64,000 nt of DNA from Bedellia somnulentella (GCA_963576735.1 OY755170.1:11888567-11952566), one strand, 5' to 3'; shown: positions 39,101-46,081, numbered from the stretch's first letter. Notes: generated by a model from the sequence alone, not told the origin. A program made the numbers and translations.

Positions 39101-41085
39101 TTTTTATCATTATATTACATTTTGTACCTTTCCTACTCTACAAGAATTTTATGGAGCAGCTTGCATAACTATAGCAGGAGCCATGATAAAAATCTACACC
39201 AACTATATTGACAATATACCTATGAAAGCAGTCATGATAGTCCAAGGGTTGAACAACCACCCACCACTACAGACAGGCGTGAGTCCAAATCCTGGACGCA
39301 GCCTTCATCATTTTGTCTTTTCTAAAGTCATATGTGTGGTTAATTGTGGAAAACATTGTATGGAAACCAACATGGCTAAGTTGTACTTAGTCATGTGACA
39401 TTGTATTTGTACAAAATGGCAAAAGGCCTGCCCCCCACATGAGTAAACTGTCCGGGCAAATTGTGGGTACTCTGAACACCAGGTGATAATGTCGATCGAG
39501 TGATCATTTGAGTTAATAAGTAACAAGGGTATATGTACACTGGTTTAAAAGCAACATCAACAGGACCTCTGTACAGATGTCAAAAAGAAGTGCAGTCATA
39601 AAGCAAATGAAGACTAAAGATTACGAAACACAAAAACAGTACTGACTGGCAGACATGTTATCATATTACTTAGTTATATTGTACTTATGATGAAGTAACA
39701 AACAATTTCTCAGTTCATGTTACTCAGCTACCTTTCAATTTCTGATGCAGCTGCTTAGTTTGTTCCAGTTTTGTGATTGCAGTAGAACTTTTCTAGGTAT
39801 TTTTGCACCATTGTAAAGAACATATTATAATGGATGATATCATATCATTTATATGTACATATACTCACGGCTGTAAATCCCTACAAGGGGTAGCCAGAGC
39901 TGAGGAACTAGAAGTTCCTCGGCCACTTTTGGAAAGTAGAGTGGGGAATAGATGGTAAAAATAAAGGTTGTTGGTGATGGGTCTCCAACCGCATCACCCA
40001 AAAATTCCTTAATAGCCCCAATACCGTTAGTCGCCTCTTACGTACACCCACCGGAAGAAATGGGGTAGTGCTATTCTAAGCCGACACTATGCAGCAATCA
40101 TTTATGATAGCTAAATAGTAAGAATACCCACTTTTTATGCATACAGGCATGGGTTTTAATTGCGTTTGAGCCTACACCATTGTCATGTGTATTTCACAAG
40201 TATTAGTATCTCTGCCTCTGTGCCTGTTTAGTCTTTTTTAATTATTATAAAATAATTATTGATATAGACAAATTTGTTGGATCTGTTTTTTGGCTCTGAT
40301 AACTGTTTCTGCATAGATACTATACTTTACAGACTATTATAAACAGAATACAAATAAGCCTAAACTTAAATGTGCGGTATTAATCTCAATCTAAATGTGT
40401 TTATACACCTAACATGACTTTACTTTGATACACAGGTACTCAGAGATTTGAGATTTCATATTTAGTTTATGTGCATCAGATTTCATTACTGTGGTATATT
40501 TAGATAGTTTCATGGAAAAAAGCGACCACATACACGGTTTAGTGTTAATATCTTTAATTACACTGTGTAGTGCCAGTTTAGAATAGCACTACCCCATTTC
40601 TTCCGGTGGGTGTATTTAAGAGGCAACTAACGGTATTGGGGCTTTTAATGGATTATTGGGTGATGCGGTTGGAGACCCATCACCAACAACCTTTATGTCA
40701 CCATCTTTTCCCCTTGAACTTCCAAAAAAGGCTGAGGAATTTTTAATTCCCTAGTTCTGGCTACCCCTTCAAGGGATTTATAGCCGTGAGTATATGTATG
40801 TATCTTTAATTATCTTTACTATAGTATATGTTTAAGATTGTGTTTAATATCTGGTTAGTTCCACCTGGACCTCATTTGATTATTATCCCTACACAGCCCT
40901 ATTCACACTGTAATATGTATGCTATGCTATAAAATACACTTGAGAATAAACTTACCTATTTGATTATTATAGGTGGTATGGGAGCTGGTGTAGTAATAGC
41001 AAATTGCGAGGGTGCCCAAACTAAGCAGAAGTATAGCCACACGACGAGCAGAGAAAGGTCTGCATCTCATGAATCGACTCCGCAT
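15450..41085 (-). CDS. alpha-Man-II: Golgi class II alpha-mannosidase (GH38), whole gene, seven coding exons
   Basis: Type II Golgi enzyme that trims mannose from N-glycans. Joining 41085-40956, 28493-28441, 27266-27183, 26369-26277, 25047-24853, 24238-24127 and 18148-15450 gives 3366 nt, hence 1121 residues with no internal stop. A short basic tail (RCRPFSARR) precedes a hydrophobic anchor at 16-32. Zinc and catalytic motifs are HSHNDPGW (126-133), [10 protein letters not shown] with the nucleophile Asp near 242, PLGDDFRY, and QHHDAITGT with HHD near 521-523. From memory it is closest to the cloned Spodoptera class II enzyme, reported to act on Man5GlcNAc2 directly, so a mannosidase III-like specificity is possible. 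The gene is intact although its introns are full of transposons. Confidence 0.95.
18650..18750 (-). repeat. SINE family C, decayed 3' fragment
   Basis: GCGTTCACGCTATATATTTC, CCGAAGGGGTTTGCAGAG, AACATCACGTGGCA and AGAGTACCCACG in order; clearly older than the copy at 56653. Confidence 0.65.
19192..19437 (+). mobile_element. RTE relic: 5' head fused to 3' tail
   Basis: The first ~75 bases match the head of the full-length RTE and of SINE A (CACTACCCCATTACTACTCG, GAGGCGACTCACGG, GGGGCTTTTT). After a short unrelated linker the sequence becomes the RTE 3' end: CCAGGGTCGTACAAAGTGGC, GATCGATAGTCTC, AACTAACGGCGTGAGAATAT. It is thus an internally deleted RTE about 245 bp long, the same size as the SINE. 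Confidence 0.7.
19488..19590 (-). repeat. RTE 3' end, inverted relative to the neighbour
   Basis: Starts with ACATACATACATAC, then TCACGCCGTTAGTTCCCATT and CGATCGCCACTTTGTACGAT. It faces the head-tail relic at 19192-19437 at a distance of about 50 bp. Confidence 0.8.
19617..19851 (+). mobile_element. SINE family A, full length
   Basis: Complete copy, with TATTTTT repeated at each side as a likely short target duplication. It sits about 45 bp outside the piggyBac-like element. Confidence 0.8.
20337..20570 (+). mobile_element. SINE family A inside the piggyBac-like element
   Basis: Complete head and body. The tail is degenerate (AACCACATGCAGTG in place of AGCCGTGAGTATATG), so this copy is older. 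Confidence 0.75.
20571..20870 (+). pseudogene. piggyBac-like transposase remnant
   Basis: With one frame change near 20720 it reads [15 protein letters not shown] / [20 protein letters not shown] ... [16 protein letters not shown]. The match to piggyBac transposases rests on the RPLIE...IDEM spacing and on the TTAA-flanked ends around it. No start, no catalytic triad and several stops. Confidence 0.5.
21196..21428 (+). mobile_element. SINE family A, second subfamily
   Basis: Has the CACTACCCCTTTCTATCCAC head of the second subfamily, like the copies at 2006 and 44640. It also has a 12-base insertion (GAGGAAGGAAGC) before the GCTCTGGCTACCCC segment. Confidence 0.75.
21485..21635 (+). mobile_element. 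SINE family C, 5'-truncated
   Basis: TCACGTGAGTACACTGTCCA through GGGATATTCGGCGTGAACG and a GTTATGTTATGTTATA tail. One 4-base duplication (GTAG) separates it from the copy at 46524. Confidence 0.8.
21912..21975 (+). repeat. SINE family C 3' fragment beside the piggyBac-like end
   Basis: GTTAGTACCTCTGCC through GCGGTGTGAACGTTTGA, directly abutting the right TTAA. Confidence 0.6.
22001..22056 (+). repeat. SINE family A 3' end only
   Basis: GAAGCTTTGGCTACCCCTTC, AGGGATTTATAG and a short TATG tail. Confidence 0.65.
22305..22497 (+). mobile_element. SINE family C with tRNA-like head
   Basis: Begins near a GGTAGCTCACTGGGTAG segment that fits an RNA polymerase III A box, then runs into the shared body CACGTAAGTACACTGTCCGA, CCCGGTGACAATGTCACGTG and GGGGATATTCGG. 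The part between head and body is shorter than in the copy at 39230. Confidence 0.65.
23073..23311 (-). mobile_element. SINE family A
   Basis: Complete minus-strand copy, clearly diverged (GGAATAAGAAATTCGTTCGC, GATGGTGGGTCCCCAAC). Confidence 0.75.
23895..24110 (-). mobile_element. SINE family C, tRNA-like head region
   Basis: On the minus strand: ACCGGCGTGAGTTCAAATCC (B box GTTCAAATCC), CTGGTCGGGCC, then GGTGAGGGAAAACATCGTAA and AAACCCACATGGCTGAG. It lacks the 3' half seen elsewhere. It ends 17 bases from the exon 6 donor of alpha-mannosidase. Confidence 0.7.
24127..24238 (-). CDS. alpha-Man-II: Alpha-mannosidase exon 6
   Basis: Encodes residues 186-222 and one base of Gly223: [37 protein letters not shown]. 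The substrate-binding WVMPDEA segment of the GH38 N-terminal domain is here. Borders: TTACAG acceptor and GTAACT donor. Confidence 0.95.
24262..24508 (-). mobile_element. SINE family A between exons 5 and 6 of alpha-mannosidase
   Basis: Complete copy in a 614-bp intron, starting only about 24 bp upstream of the exon 6 acceptor. The TATG-repeat tail is at the acceptor side. Confidence 0.82.
24529..24631 (+). repeat. LINE 3' tail, copy 2
   Basis: AAGACCGCCGATTGTACCTC through AATAAAGAGTTATTCTATTC, the same tail as 139-275, placed in the short mannosidase intron next to the SINE. Confidence 0.65.
24853..25047 (-). CDS. alpha-Man-II: Alpha-mannosidase exon 5
   Basis: 65 codons (residues 121-185) beginning [20 protein letters not shown]. 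His128 and Asp130 of HSHNDPGW are zinc ligands by analogy with fly Golgi mannosidase II. Also [13 protein letters not shown]. Borders: CTATCAG and GTAAGA. Confidence 0.97.
25300..25707 (+). pseudogene. RTE fragment, 3' end of the reverse transcriptase ORF and tail
   Basis: Matches 53050-53428 of the full-length copy closely ([38 protein letters not shown]). A 15-base direct duplication around TTCTCTTGTA lies near 25555-25580. Lies in alpha-mannosidase intron 4. Confidence 0.85.
26085..26205 (-). repeat. Decayed SINE family A fragment
   Basis: CATCACCCAACAAAAACTTT, AAAAGCCCTGATTCCCTAAG and TCTTACGACAT are the remaining pieces of the second-subfamily head. Confidence 0.4.
26277..26369 (-). CDS. 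alpha-Man-II: Alpha-mannosidase exon 4
   Basis: 31 codons: [31 protein letters not shown]. Residues 90-120, the linker into the catalytic domain. Contains one NDT glycosylation sequon. Borders: TTCCTCAG and GTATGT. Confidence 0.93.
26688..26759 (+). repeat. tRNA-like unit (CCA anticodon position), probable SINE head
   Basis: A 72-base cloverleaf can be drawn: acceptor TGCCTCC/GGGGGCA, A box TAGCCTAGGGGT, a 7-base loop ATCCAAT that would present CCA (Trp), and a B box GGTTCGATCC. The anticodon stem has a mismatch, and what follows (26760-27081: GCTGGCTTGAATTCCCTGAT, CGGCTACTATTATCGTGG) looks like a SINE body, so a working tRNA gene is unlikely. It lies in alpha-mannosidase intron 3. Confidence 0.55.
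26760..27081 (+). mobile_element. Body of a tRNA-headed SINE
   Basis: Continues from the tRNA-like head. It has moderately GC-rich, non-coding sequence with a CGTGGTAGTCGTAATAGTCT segment and ends near AAGTCCGGACAAATCC, where a SINE A fragment begins. ORFs on both strands here are not genes. Only one copy is in the window, so its limits are approximate. Confidence 0.5.
27082..27155 (-). repeat. SINE family A fragment
   Basis: AAATCCAGAAAGGGTACCC, GAATTAGAAGTTCTTGAGCC and ACTTTTGGAAGTTGAGTG; it ends 28 bases before the exon 3 donor. Confidence 0.65.
27183..27266 (-). CDS. alpha-Man-II: Alpha-mannosidase exon 3
   Basis: 28 codons, [20 protein letters not shown] plus TYPNFDFQ. Residues 62-89 of the stem; the ADIDTV..YP.FDFQ string is conserved in lepidopteran enzymes as I recall them. 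Borders: TTTTTCAG and GTAAGT. Confidence 0.92.
27370..27440 (-). repeat. RTE 3' end, decayed
   Basis: CGCCAATAGATCATAATTGG, GTAGGCAGGACTATCTATTG and CTGGCAATCCTCTGG correspond to the RTE tail read on the minus strand. Confidence 0.55.
28441..28493 (-). CDS. alpha-Man-II: Alpha-mannosidase exon 2
   Basis: 53 bases: two bases completing Gly44, then [17 protein letters not shown] (45-61). Found by phase: only this frame joins the anchor exon upstream (ending in one base) with exon 3 downstream. Borders: GTTTCAG and GTGAGT. The stem sequence itself is poorly conserved, hence slightly lower certainty. Confidence 0.85.
29998..30208 (+). repeat. Short lepidopteran repeat with GGCTTCGCACGG head
   Basis: Starts TTTACTAGTGGTCCGCTCCG, GCTTCGCACGGATGG and ends ...CAACACCACTT-like TTTTATATATATAGAT. 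Shares its first ~35 bases in style with 3958 and 36715, and the last part (GATCTTGAGTTATCA) is typical of such repeats. Class uncertain. Confidence 0.55.
31360..31604 (-). mobile_element. SINE family A with target duplication
   Basis: Flanked by GTTTACCA at 31352-31359 and 31605-31612. The head is scrambled over ~30 bases (GTGTAGCCAACCCAATGCCG) where other copies read TTAGTCGCCTCTTACG, so part of it has been replaced. Confidence 0.82.
31661..31771 (-). repeat. tRNA-like repeat, truncated minus-strand unit
   Basis: Shared tail (TTCATGATAACCTCATGTGG, GGATTATTACTAATAAATAA) followed by about 46 bases of the tRNA-like sequence read on the minus strand (31726-31771: CGACACCGACAAGGATCGAG, CCCGCGACCTCGGGT). 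It breaks off inside the tRNA part and faces the + unit at 31856. Confidence 0.7.
31856..31927 (+). repeat. tRNA-like unit (GTA anticodon position)
   Basis: Acceptor GACACTG/CGGTGTC, A box TAGCTCAATTGG, T arm GCGGG-TTCGATC-CCCGC. The loop GCGTACA would present GTA (Tyr) but has C instead of U at position 33. The same upstream 70 bases precede the unit at 43523, so it is part of a repeated element and not an isolated gene. Confidence 0.7.
32055..32345. repeat. Two tandem copies of a ~145-bp unit
   Basis: GTAGGTGTGATTTATGGACG starts at about 32060 and again at about 32201. Each copy later contains AGAAAACTAAATTCAGTATC and ATACGGTTCAAT. No coding sense. Confidence 0.7.
32461..32800 (-). pseudogene. 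Mariner transposase, C-terminal fragment
   Basis: The minus strand reads [20 protein letters not shown], then [18 protein letters not shown] and [15 protein letters not shown]: the last part of a Tc1/mariner transposase including the final catalytic Asp of the SPDLAPSD motif. The plus strand starts with TAGGGGCGGCTGAAAAG, which could be the terminal repeat. The 5' two thirds are missing beyond about 32795. Confidence 0.85.
33270..33910 (+). pseudogene. Degraded Jockey/CR1-like reverse transcriptase
   Basis: Shifting frames show LYADDMKI-like sequence (CGCAGATGAAATGAAAATTA), a [16 protein letters not shown] stretch and later [20 protein letters not shown]. These correspond to the end of the reverse transcriptase and the C-terminal part of Jockey-type LINEs. 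Many stops. Confidence 0.6.
33941..34826 (+). pseudogene. RTE 3' fragment split by a SINE
   Basis: Protein traces run [13 protein letters not shown] sequence, [36 protein letters not shown] and [19 protein letters not shown], then the tail to GAGTATATGTATGTA. It matches 52770-53428 of the full-length RTE, with several stops and a deletion before CCAAATTGAGAGTGTGCTC. The SINE at 34005-34248 interrupts it. Confidence 0.85.
34005..34248 (-). mobile_element. SINE family A inserted into an RTE fragment
   Basis: Perfect 11-bp duplication TAAAAGAAGAG at 33994-34004 and 34249-34259. Removing the insert restores the RTE order (…GACATTAAAAGAAGAG then TGAAAAAAGG). The SINE therefore moved after the RTE copy had landed. 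Confidence 0.92.
35595..36440 (-). repeat. Family F repeat, copy 1
   Basis: Reverse complement of the sequences at 60655-61357 and 63140-64000: CACTGCTC, GTAATCATTGCGCT-like part, ACTCCTGAATAGTGTAGC, GAATGCTCCGAACTGC, then GACAGACAAAAATTTGACTG and ATCACCCCCTG. About 850 bp, non-coding. The ORF at 35577-35876 is part of it. Element class unknown. Confidence 0.7.
36633..36718. repeat. Hairpin with perfect 24-bp arms
   Basis: Arm 36633-36656 (ATTAATTAATGGACTTGG then GATGTT) pairs exactly with 36695-36718. The 38-base spacer is rich in GTTGG repeats. A repeat of the GGCTTCGCACGGGTAG-like type begins at its right edge. Confidence 0.85.
37663..37906 (-). mobile_element. SINE family A with 12-bp target duplication
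   Basis: TATTTATTTTAC at 37651-37662 and 37907-37918 flank a complete copy. The high match of the duplication suggests a fairly recent insertion. Confidence 0.9.
38583..38700 (-). repeat. RTE 3' end
   Basis: ACATACATATACTCACGCCA, TTAGTTCCCATTGGGGTTGG, TCGATCGCCACTTCGTACGA and GCTTCGTTTACATCCATCAA. Very short 5'-truncated copy, close to the active-looking consensus. Confidence 0.85.
39230..39500 (+). mobile_element. SINE family C, nearly complete
   Basis: Head TGATAGTCCAAGGGTTGAAC, B-box-like GAGTCCAAATCC, middle AAAACATTGTATGGAAACCA and CATGGCTAAGTTGTACTTAG, then the body GTGGGTACTCTGAACACCAG. The 3' end is lost after GTGATAATGTC. This copy links the tRNA-like head (as in 23895) with the 3' body (as in 46524). 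Confidence 0.75.
39853..40096 (-). mobile_element. SINE family A with 9-bp target duplication
   Basis: ATCATTTAT at 39844-39852 and 40097-40105. Complete copy in the first mannosidase intron. Confidence 0.88.
40561..40800 (+). mobile_element. SINE family A with 12-bp target duplication
   Basis: TATCTTTAATTA at 40549-40560 and 40801-40812. Complete copy inserted only 155 bases downstream of the donor of the mannosidase start exon. Confidence 0.9.
40956..41085 (-). CDS. alpha-Man-II: Alpha-mannosidase exon 1 (start, cytoplasmic tail, membrane anchor)
   Basis: Encodes [15 protein letters not shown], the hydrophobic [17 protein letters not shown] anchor and [11 protein letters not shown], with one base of Gly44 before the GTAAGT donor. 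A basic tail plus a single early membrane helix is the layout of Golgi type II enzymes. I chose the ATG at 41085 because it has an AAAAATG context and the Spodoptera enzyme, as I remember it, starts with a matching R-RCRPFS string. An in-frame ATG at 41130 would add 15 residues and cannot be excluded. Confidence 0.88.
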
Positions 41086-42900
41086 TTTTCGCAACTGGAA
41101 TACAGCAAGCCATTTCTTTATTTTACACAAAACACAAAATCAGTCAAAATTAAAACTGAAAATTCTTTGATCATAATATGTGTTATACATTCTATTATAT
41201 TAATACTTAAACACTATATCTTACATTATTTTTAATTGTTCTTAAATCAGGAATCATTTATAACATTTAAAAGAAATGCCATGATAATAAAATTAAATTA
41301 TTCGTCCACCTAATATACTTTGAAGTGTTCAATTTGCATTCTTATGTTAATAAACGAGTGACACTTTAATTTATTTTTTGTTTTACTTAAATTCAAACGC
41401 CAATTAACTAATAAACATCAATTATTATTTTCACATACGAGCGACCTACACAGGGACTAGTATAATAATGTACTCTACTCTTTGACAGGGACAAGGGACA
41501 GGCAAGAACTAAACATTGTTTTTTTCTTTCGGCTTGTTATTGTTAATCAAGCCAAGCACATAGCTCGAGTTTAGTTTGGACGTAACTGTAGCGTCATCTG
41601 TACGTCAAACATTGAAAGTAAATAGCATTTTATATAAAATTCCACTTTCGGCTCTATTTAACACTCAATTTATTACTACGGAGTAAATCTTCCGCATGCC
41701 CTGTTATAAAAATATTAACAGCTAAATCGGAAACGACTACCACATTTCTTTAACTTAATTCAACAAAAAAAGCTTTCATACTACACTTTTCTGTCACTTC
41801 ATTTAAACTAAATTATAAAAAGGATACTTGGGATTCTTTGCAAGTTCCATTTTCCCAAAATAATGTATCAATGCTCATTTTATTATATTATGTTTAGAAA
41901 ACAGGGCTGTTAACTGATAATTAAAAATATATTTCAAAGTGTGATATCCATAAAGAAATTATAATACAGAGAAGTCACCTTCACAGTAATTGGCTTTTTA
42001 AATCTGTTCCGAGCAATCAGAAAGACATGCAACTAACTGACCACACTGCACACAAAGACAAGTGTTACTAATGAGTGAAACCGCAGTGGCATCTATTATG
42101 CGGAAGAGCATGTAAATAAAAGGGATAGTTATAATTTTAATAATTATTCTTTAAATGTTTTCTCTGTGTCTTCTTCTCTTCATCATATGGCTCCTTTGCG
42201 TCTGCTATTAGATTGTTTAAAAAATAATTGAAATATATTTTATAATCTAAATACATTTGCATTCTCACATGTGGTACGAGATTCCTTGTAATTGGTTTAC
42301 TTTAGAGTCATAATTAGTACATTTCCTAAACACGCAAGATGGCATTTTTTATTTATTATATCAAGGACTTCAGAGCTTACATCACATCACTATTCTGATT
42401 ACGCTCGACACAGACTACGACAAGACGTCCCAATCGGGACGAATTTGAGTCTTCACTTCACGCGAGCTTGTAAGCCATCTGCCTTTTTTATATTATATCA
42501 ATGATGATAGCTGAGTAATCAGTTTTTTACGTACACTGAATCAAAGAATCACTTAACATAATAAGGCTACATGCATCAAAAATTGTCTTAGAATGTGAAA
42601 CGAACTATATAGAGGCAAAATCAACCTAAACACCATACAGCGAGCATTAAGCAAGCGAAAACTTGTTGAGTTCCCGATTGATAAGCGTTATATAGTGAAG
42701 TTGTTATTTGTATAGGTATCACTTACAGCTAGCACACGACTATCCTTTGGTAAAGCGACCATAGAAAAAGTTTAATACTTACCTCATAGTATACTTTTCC
42801 TGGTCAGTACCCATTGAAAATTATTTAGAGTGAATACTGTTATGATAGGAATAGTTTTTCATCGTGTTTTGGCGAATATTTTTTTTAAAATTTATTTACA
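41086..42900. other. Region upstream of alpha-mannosidase, no further gene recognised
   Basis: AT-rich. It should hold the promoter and any 5' untranslated exon of the gene, but no clear initiator or TATA element could be chosen from the sequence. The ORF at 42292-42504 has no recognisable feature. Confidence 0.4.
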
Positions 42901-42911
42901 CTTTATTGATT

Positions 42912-43090
42912 TATGTTGGATGCGACAGAAGAAACTTGAAACTATATTGAATGCACTACAAATGAGGTCCCTCAGAAAAGTTCATGATGTTAGATTATGT
43001 GAAGGAGTGAAAAATAGCGTGATTCGTGAAAGATGTGACTGATGATATTGCAAAAAATTTAGAAAAAGCACATTGAGAGGATGAATGACA
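42912..43090 (+). pseudogene. RTE fragment
   Basis: GGATGCGACAGAAGAAACTT through GAAAGATGTG and GAGAGGATGAATGACAG; it corresponds to about 52970-53170 of the full-length copy, with internal deletions. Confidence 0.7.
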
Positions 43091-43093
43091 GTA

Positions 43094-43300
43094 ATTTAAA
43101 TCTTTTTGTTCATGAAAACCTCATGTGGGGATTATTACTAATAAATAAAGAATAAATAAAGGAAAAAAAAAATTCGACACAGGCGGGAATCGAACCCGCG
43201 ACCTCGAGTATACGCCCCGACGCACTGCCAACTGAGCCACCGTGTCAATTGGCTGCCAGTGCGAAATTATTCCATCCTTTATTTCTTTTACACGTTTAAG
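43094..43300 (-). repeat. tRNA-like repeat, minus-strand unit
   Basis: The tail (TTCATGAAAACCTCATGTGG, GGATTATTACTAATAAATAA) is followed by a full tRNA-like sequence on the minus strand at 43176-43246 (CGGGAATCGAACCCGCGACC) and by the element's conserved upstream part. Compared with the + unit at 43523 it lacks two bases around the D arm. Confidence 0.8.
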
Positions 43301-43401
43301 TAGTGTTTGCGTTTCCTACCTCCGAATTTTAACTAATTCGGAAGGCCACTTGTCTACCTTTTCAGATAGAATGCAAATGTTGAAAACGCCTAACTATCAC
43401 A

Positions 43402-43595
43402 TAATTTAAATCTTTTTGTTCATGAAAACCTCATGTGGGGATTATTACTAATAAATAAAGGAAAGAAACTTAAACGTGTAAAAGAAATAAAGGATGGAAG
43501 AATTTCGCACTGGCAGCCAATTGACACGGTGGCTCAGTTGGCAGAGCGCGTCGGGGCGTATACCCGAGGTCGCGGGTTCGACTCCCGCCTGTGTC
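43402..43595 (+). repeat. tRNA-like repeat, inverted partner (GTA anticodon position)
   Basis: At 43523-43595 a 73-base cloverleaf folds without gaps: acceptor GACACGG/CTGTGTC, D arm GCTC/GAGC with A box TGGCTCAGTTGG, anticodon stem TCGGG/CCCGA with loop GCGTATA, T arm GCGGG/CCCGC. The anticodon position reads GTA (Tyr), but U33 is C. The unit at 43094 is its mirror image. The 3' CCA and a T-run terminator are absent in this copy. Confidence 0.78.
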
Positions 43596-44532
43596 GAAAT
43601 TGTAGAACTGTAGAAGAAATATAGGCTATAGAACATCACACTTTATGTCATTAGGAGTGAGCAGTGACCGTTTAACACTAATCCTGAAAAAACCAAGGTA
43701 AGGTTGTATAACAAAGATGCAGATGCACGAACCTCGTATCGTGCGGCACAGCATACAGCATGCAATAAAATACTTACCAGAAAGATTCGATAAATAGTTA
43801 ATAAAAATAAAATACAAACACTAGTGATCATACTTATTATTATCTTAGGTACGATGAAAATCACTTTCGATATATAGTTTTGCGTTTTGCAGGTAGATGG
43901 TGTTGCTAACCATAAGATTTCTTACTGGTCATTCCATTAACACATATCGGTCGATTTTGCTCATCTGTGGTCAAAGATTGCTTGCTAACATGGTGTTCGC
44001 TCGTTTAAACACACATACAAACAAAGATTTTCATTATAATGGAGCCGCTTGCAGGTTAAAAGTGATGCCAACAGTAGCCCTGAAACTACTTAGTAGATTT
44101 ACGTGAGCTAAAATACAATGAAACTGAATCTAGTGCTCCACACATGATTTGATACAAATATTTTGAAGTAATTGCAGTAAAATAACATTAATTATCATTT
44201 TAAATTTCCATTATATTTATGATTATAAGATTATATTGATACATGTCTATAGTAGTATTTAGTTATGAACACCAGCAACATTGCTCACCTGTGAACCTCC
44301 TATAATGTTGGTATATTTTAATGTGTATTGTATGCGCTGTGTGTGTGTGTACTGTATGTGTATAAGTAGTTATTGATATTGATTGCCCATTGCCATGCCA
44401 CAGAAGAATGTAGTGGAATTACTGTTCCACAAACTTAATATCCTCTGTTCGTTCTAGGAAAATATTCGTAACTTGTTGCACACAAAAATCATCTTGGACG
44501 ATTTTTACATCTAATTCAGTAAATCTGCTCTG

Positions 44533-44600
44533 TGTATGAAGAATAAAAGGGCATGTTTGATAAGATTGATTGATGTAAACGAAGCTAGAGAGGTATATCA
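44533..44600 (+). repeat. RTE fragment
   Basis: ATGAAGAATAAAAGGGCATG and GATGTAAACGAAGCTAGAGA match 53290-53345 of the full-length RTE. Confidence 0.7.
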
Positions 44601-44639
44601 GGTTTTTGTCGACTCATAAAAAGGATGTATTATTATTTG

Positions 44640-44878
44640 CCTTGTAGTGTCGGCTCAGAAAGTCACTACCCTTTTCTACCCATGGGTCCCACAAGAGGTG
44701 ACTAAGGGTGTGGGGCTTTTTAAGTGGTTTTTGGGCGATGCGGTTCATCACCACCGATACTTTCTTTTTACCATCTCCTGCCCTATTACATACTTACATA
44801 CATATACTCACGGCTATAAATCCCTAGAAGGGGTAGCCAGAGCTAAGGAATTACAAATTCCTTAGCCACTTTTGGTCT
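44640..44878. mobile_element. Two SINE family A pieces joined tail to tail
   Basis: 44640-44785 is a + strand head and middle of the second subfamily (GGGTCCCACAAGAGGTGACT). It switches at CCCTATTACATACTTACATA to a minus-strand 3' part of the main subfamily (44788-44878). The 5' halves face outward on one side only. Confidence 0.75.
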
Positions 44879-45448
44879 CACTCACAGCACTCCAAACAGC
44901 ATCGTTTATTTTCTGTACAGAGGGAAAACGGGAATAAACTTTTAATTTCTCTATTGGGTAGTGCATTAAACGACATTTTAGATAAAATATAAGTGTCTAA
45001 CATTATGATTTCTTTTATTGACAGTTCATGAATAGGTTCATATACTCACAAACGCAACTAAAACGAGGGTAGGCAGAGCTTTAGAATAAACCAATCAGCA
45101 TCCACTATGACTATGAGCATATAAAAGGTTAAATAATATTCTAATATAGCATTGTTTCGTTGGTTAATTATTATTGGCTGCAAATTAATATAGCTCCAGA
45201 TTTTTAAGAAAAAAAGATGGTGACCTATGCCAGAGTCTAGTATGAATTAGCACCGCGAAATATAAAAATTATTTGTTGGTATGCATTATGATTGTAGTAT
45301 TAAGAAAAACTAAAATAGTTTATATTAAATAAGAGAGTTGTCATTCAGTATAGTCCATCGATAGTCGATGTTTATCCATGGCAACACAGCTTTTTTAATT
45401 GACTTAAAAAAAAACAGATCATCAATTTTCCTGATAATTGCTCTTTTT

Positions 45449-45500
45449 TACATACATATACTCACGGCTATAAATCCCCCAGCCACTTTTGAAAGGAGAA
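45449..45500 (-). repeat. SINE family A with internal deletion
   Basis: TTTACATACATATACTCACG, GCTATAAATCCCCCAGCCAC, TTTTG: the GAAGGGGTAGCCAGAGCT part is deleted. Confidence 0.65.
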
Positions 45501-46081
45501 AGATAAAACTGTAAAAATGTAATAGGATATTCTATAAATATTTTTCCTACATATCTTTACATAAATATATCTTTTCTAAATAAATATCTCTTGATACAGA
45601 TTAAAAATATATATATCTTAAATTGCAAAAATATAGGAAGAAAGTTTTTTTTTATTCTTAGCTACAAAGTGAAACAATAAAGAAAAATAACATTAAAAGA
45701 AAAACAAAGTTGTAATATAAATAAAAACTAACTAATACAAAATTAAATTAATGGCTATTGTTTTTTTAATAAATCATAAATATTTGGATAAAAATATGAT
45801 TTCTGAGTTGAGTAAGTTTATGTATTAGCTTAAATAATAAAAACCATTTCAAACATGTCACTAAACTTGCCATAACCTGGGTAGCAATGAATTGACGGCT
45901 GTATTAGGGTGGATTTCAACAAGACCGTTAAAATATTGATTTCCGTGGATTTTTTTAAATCAAGGTTTTTATTTATTTTTGATCGATATTATTGAAGTTT
46001 TTGATAATTTATACATTATATCTTAATATCCAGCAGATAACTTATAAAACTAGTGAGATCTACATTATTAAAAATTCAATG

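Larger units (their letters stand above)
28494..40955 (-). other. First intron of alpha-mannosidase (12.5 kb)
   Basis: A very large intron separating the membrane anchor from the rest of the protein. It holds SINEs, tRNA-like units, a mariner fragment, an RTE copy, a Jockey-like fragment and several unclassified repeats. Nothing was recognised in 28500-29990, 30210-31350 or 34830-35570. The short ORFs there carry no motifs. Confidence 0.85.

Noticed and set aside
43523..43595. A functional tRNA-Tyr gene
   Set aside because: The fold is complete, but U33 is C, there is no T-run terminator directly after it, and the same unit with the same flanks occurs at three other places, so it is a repeat component.
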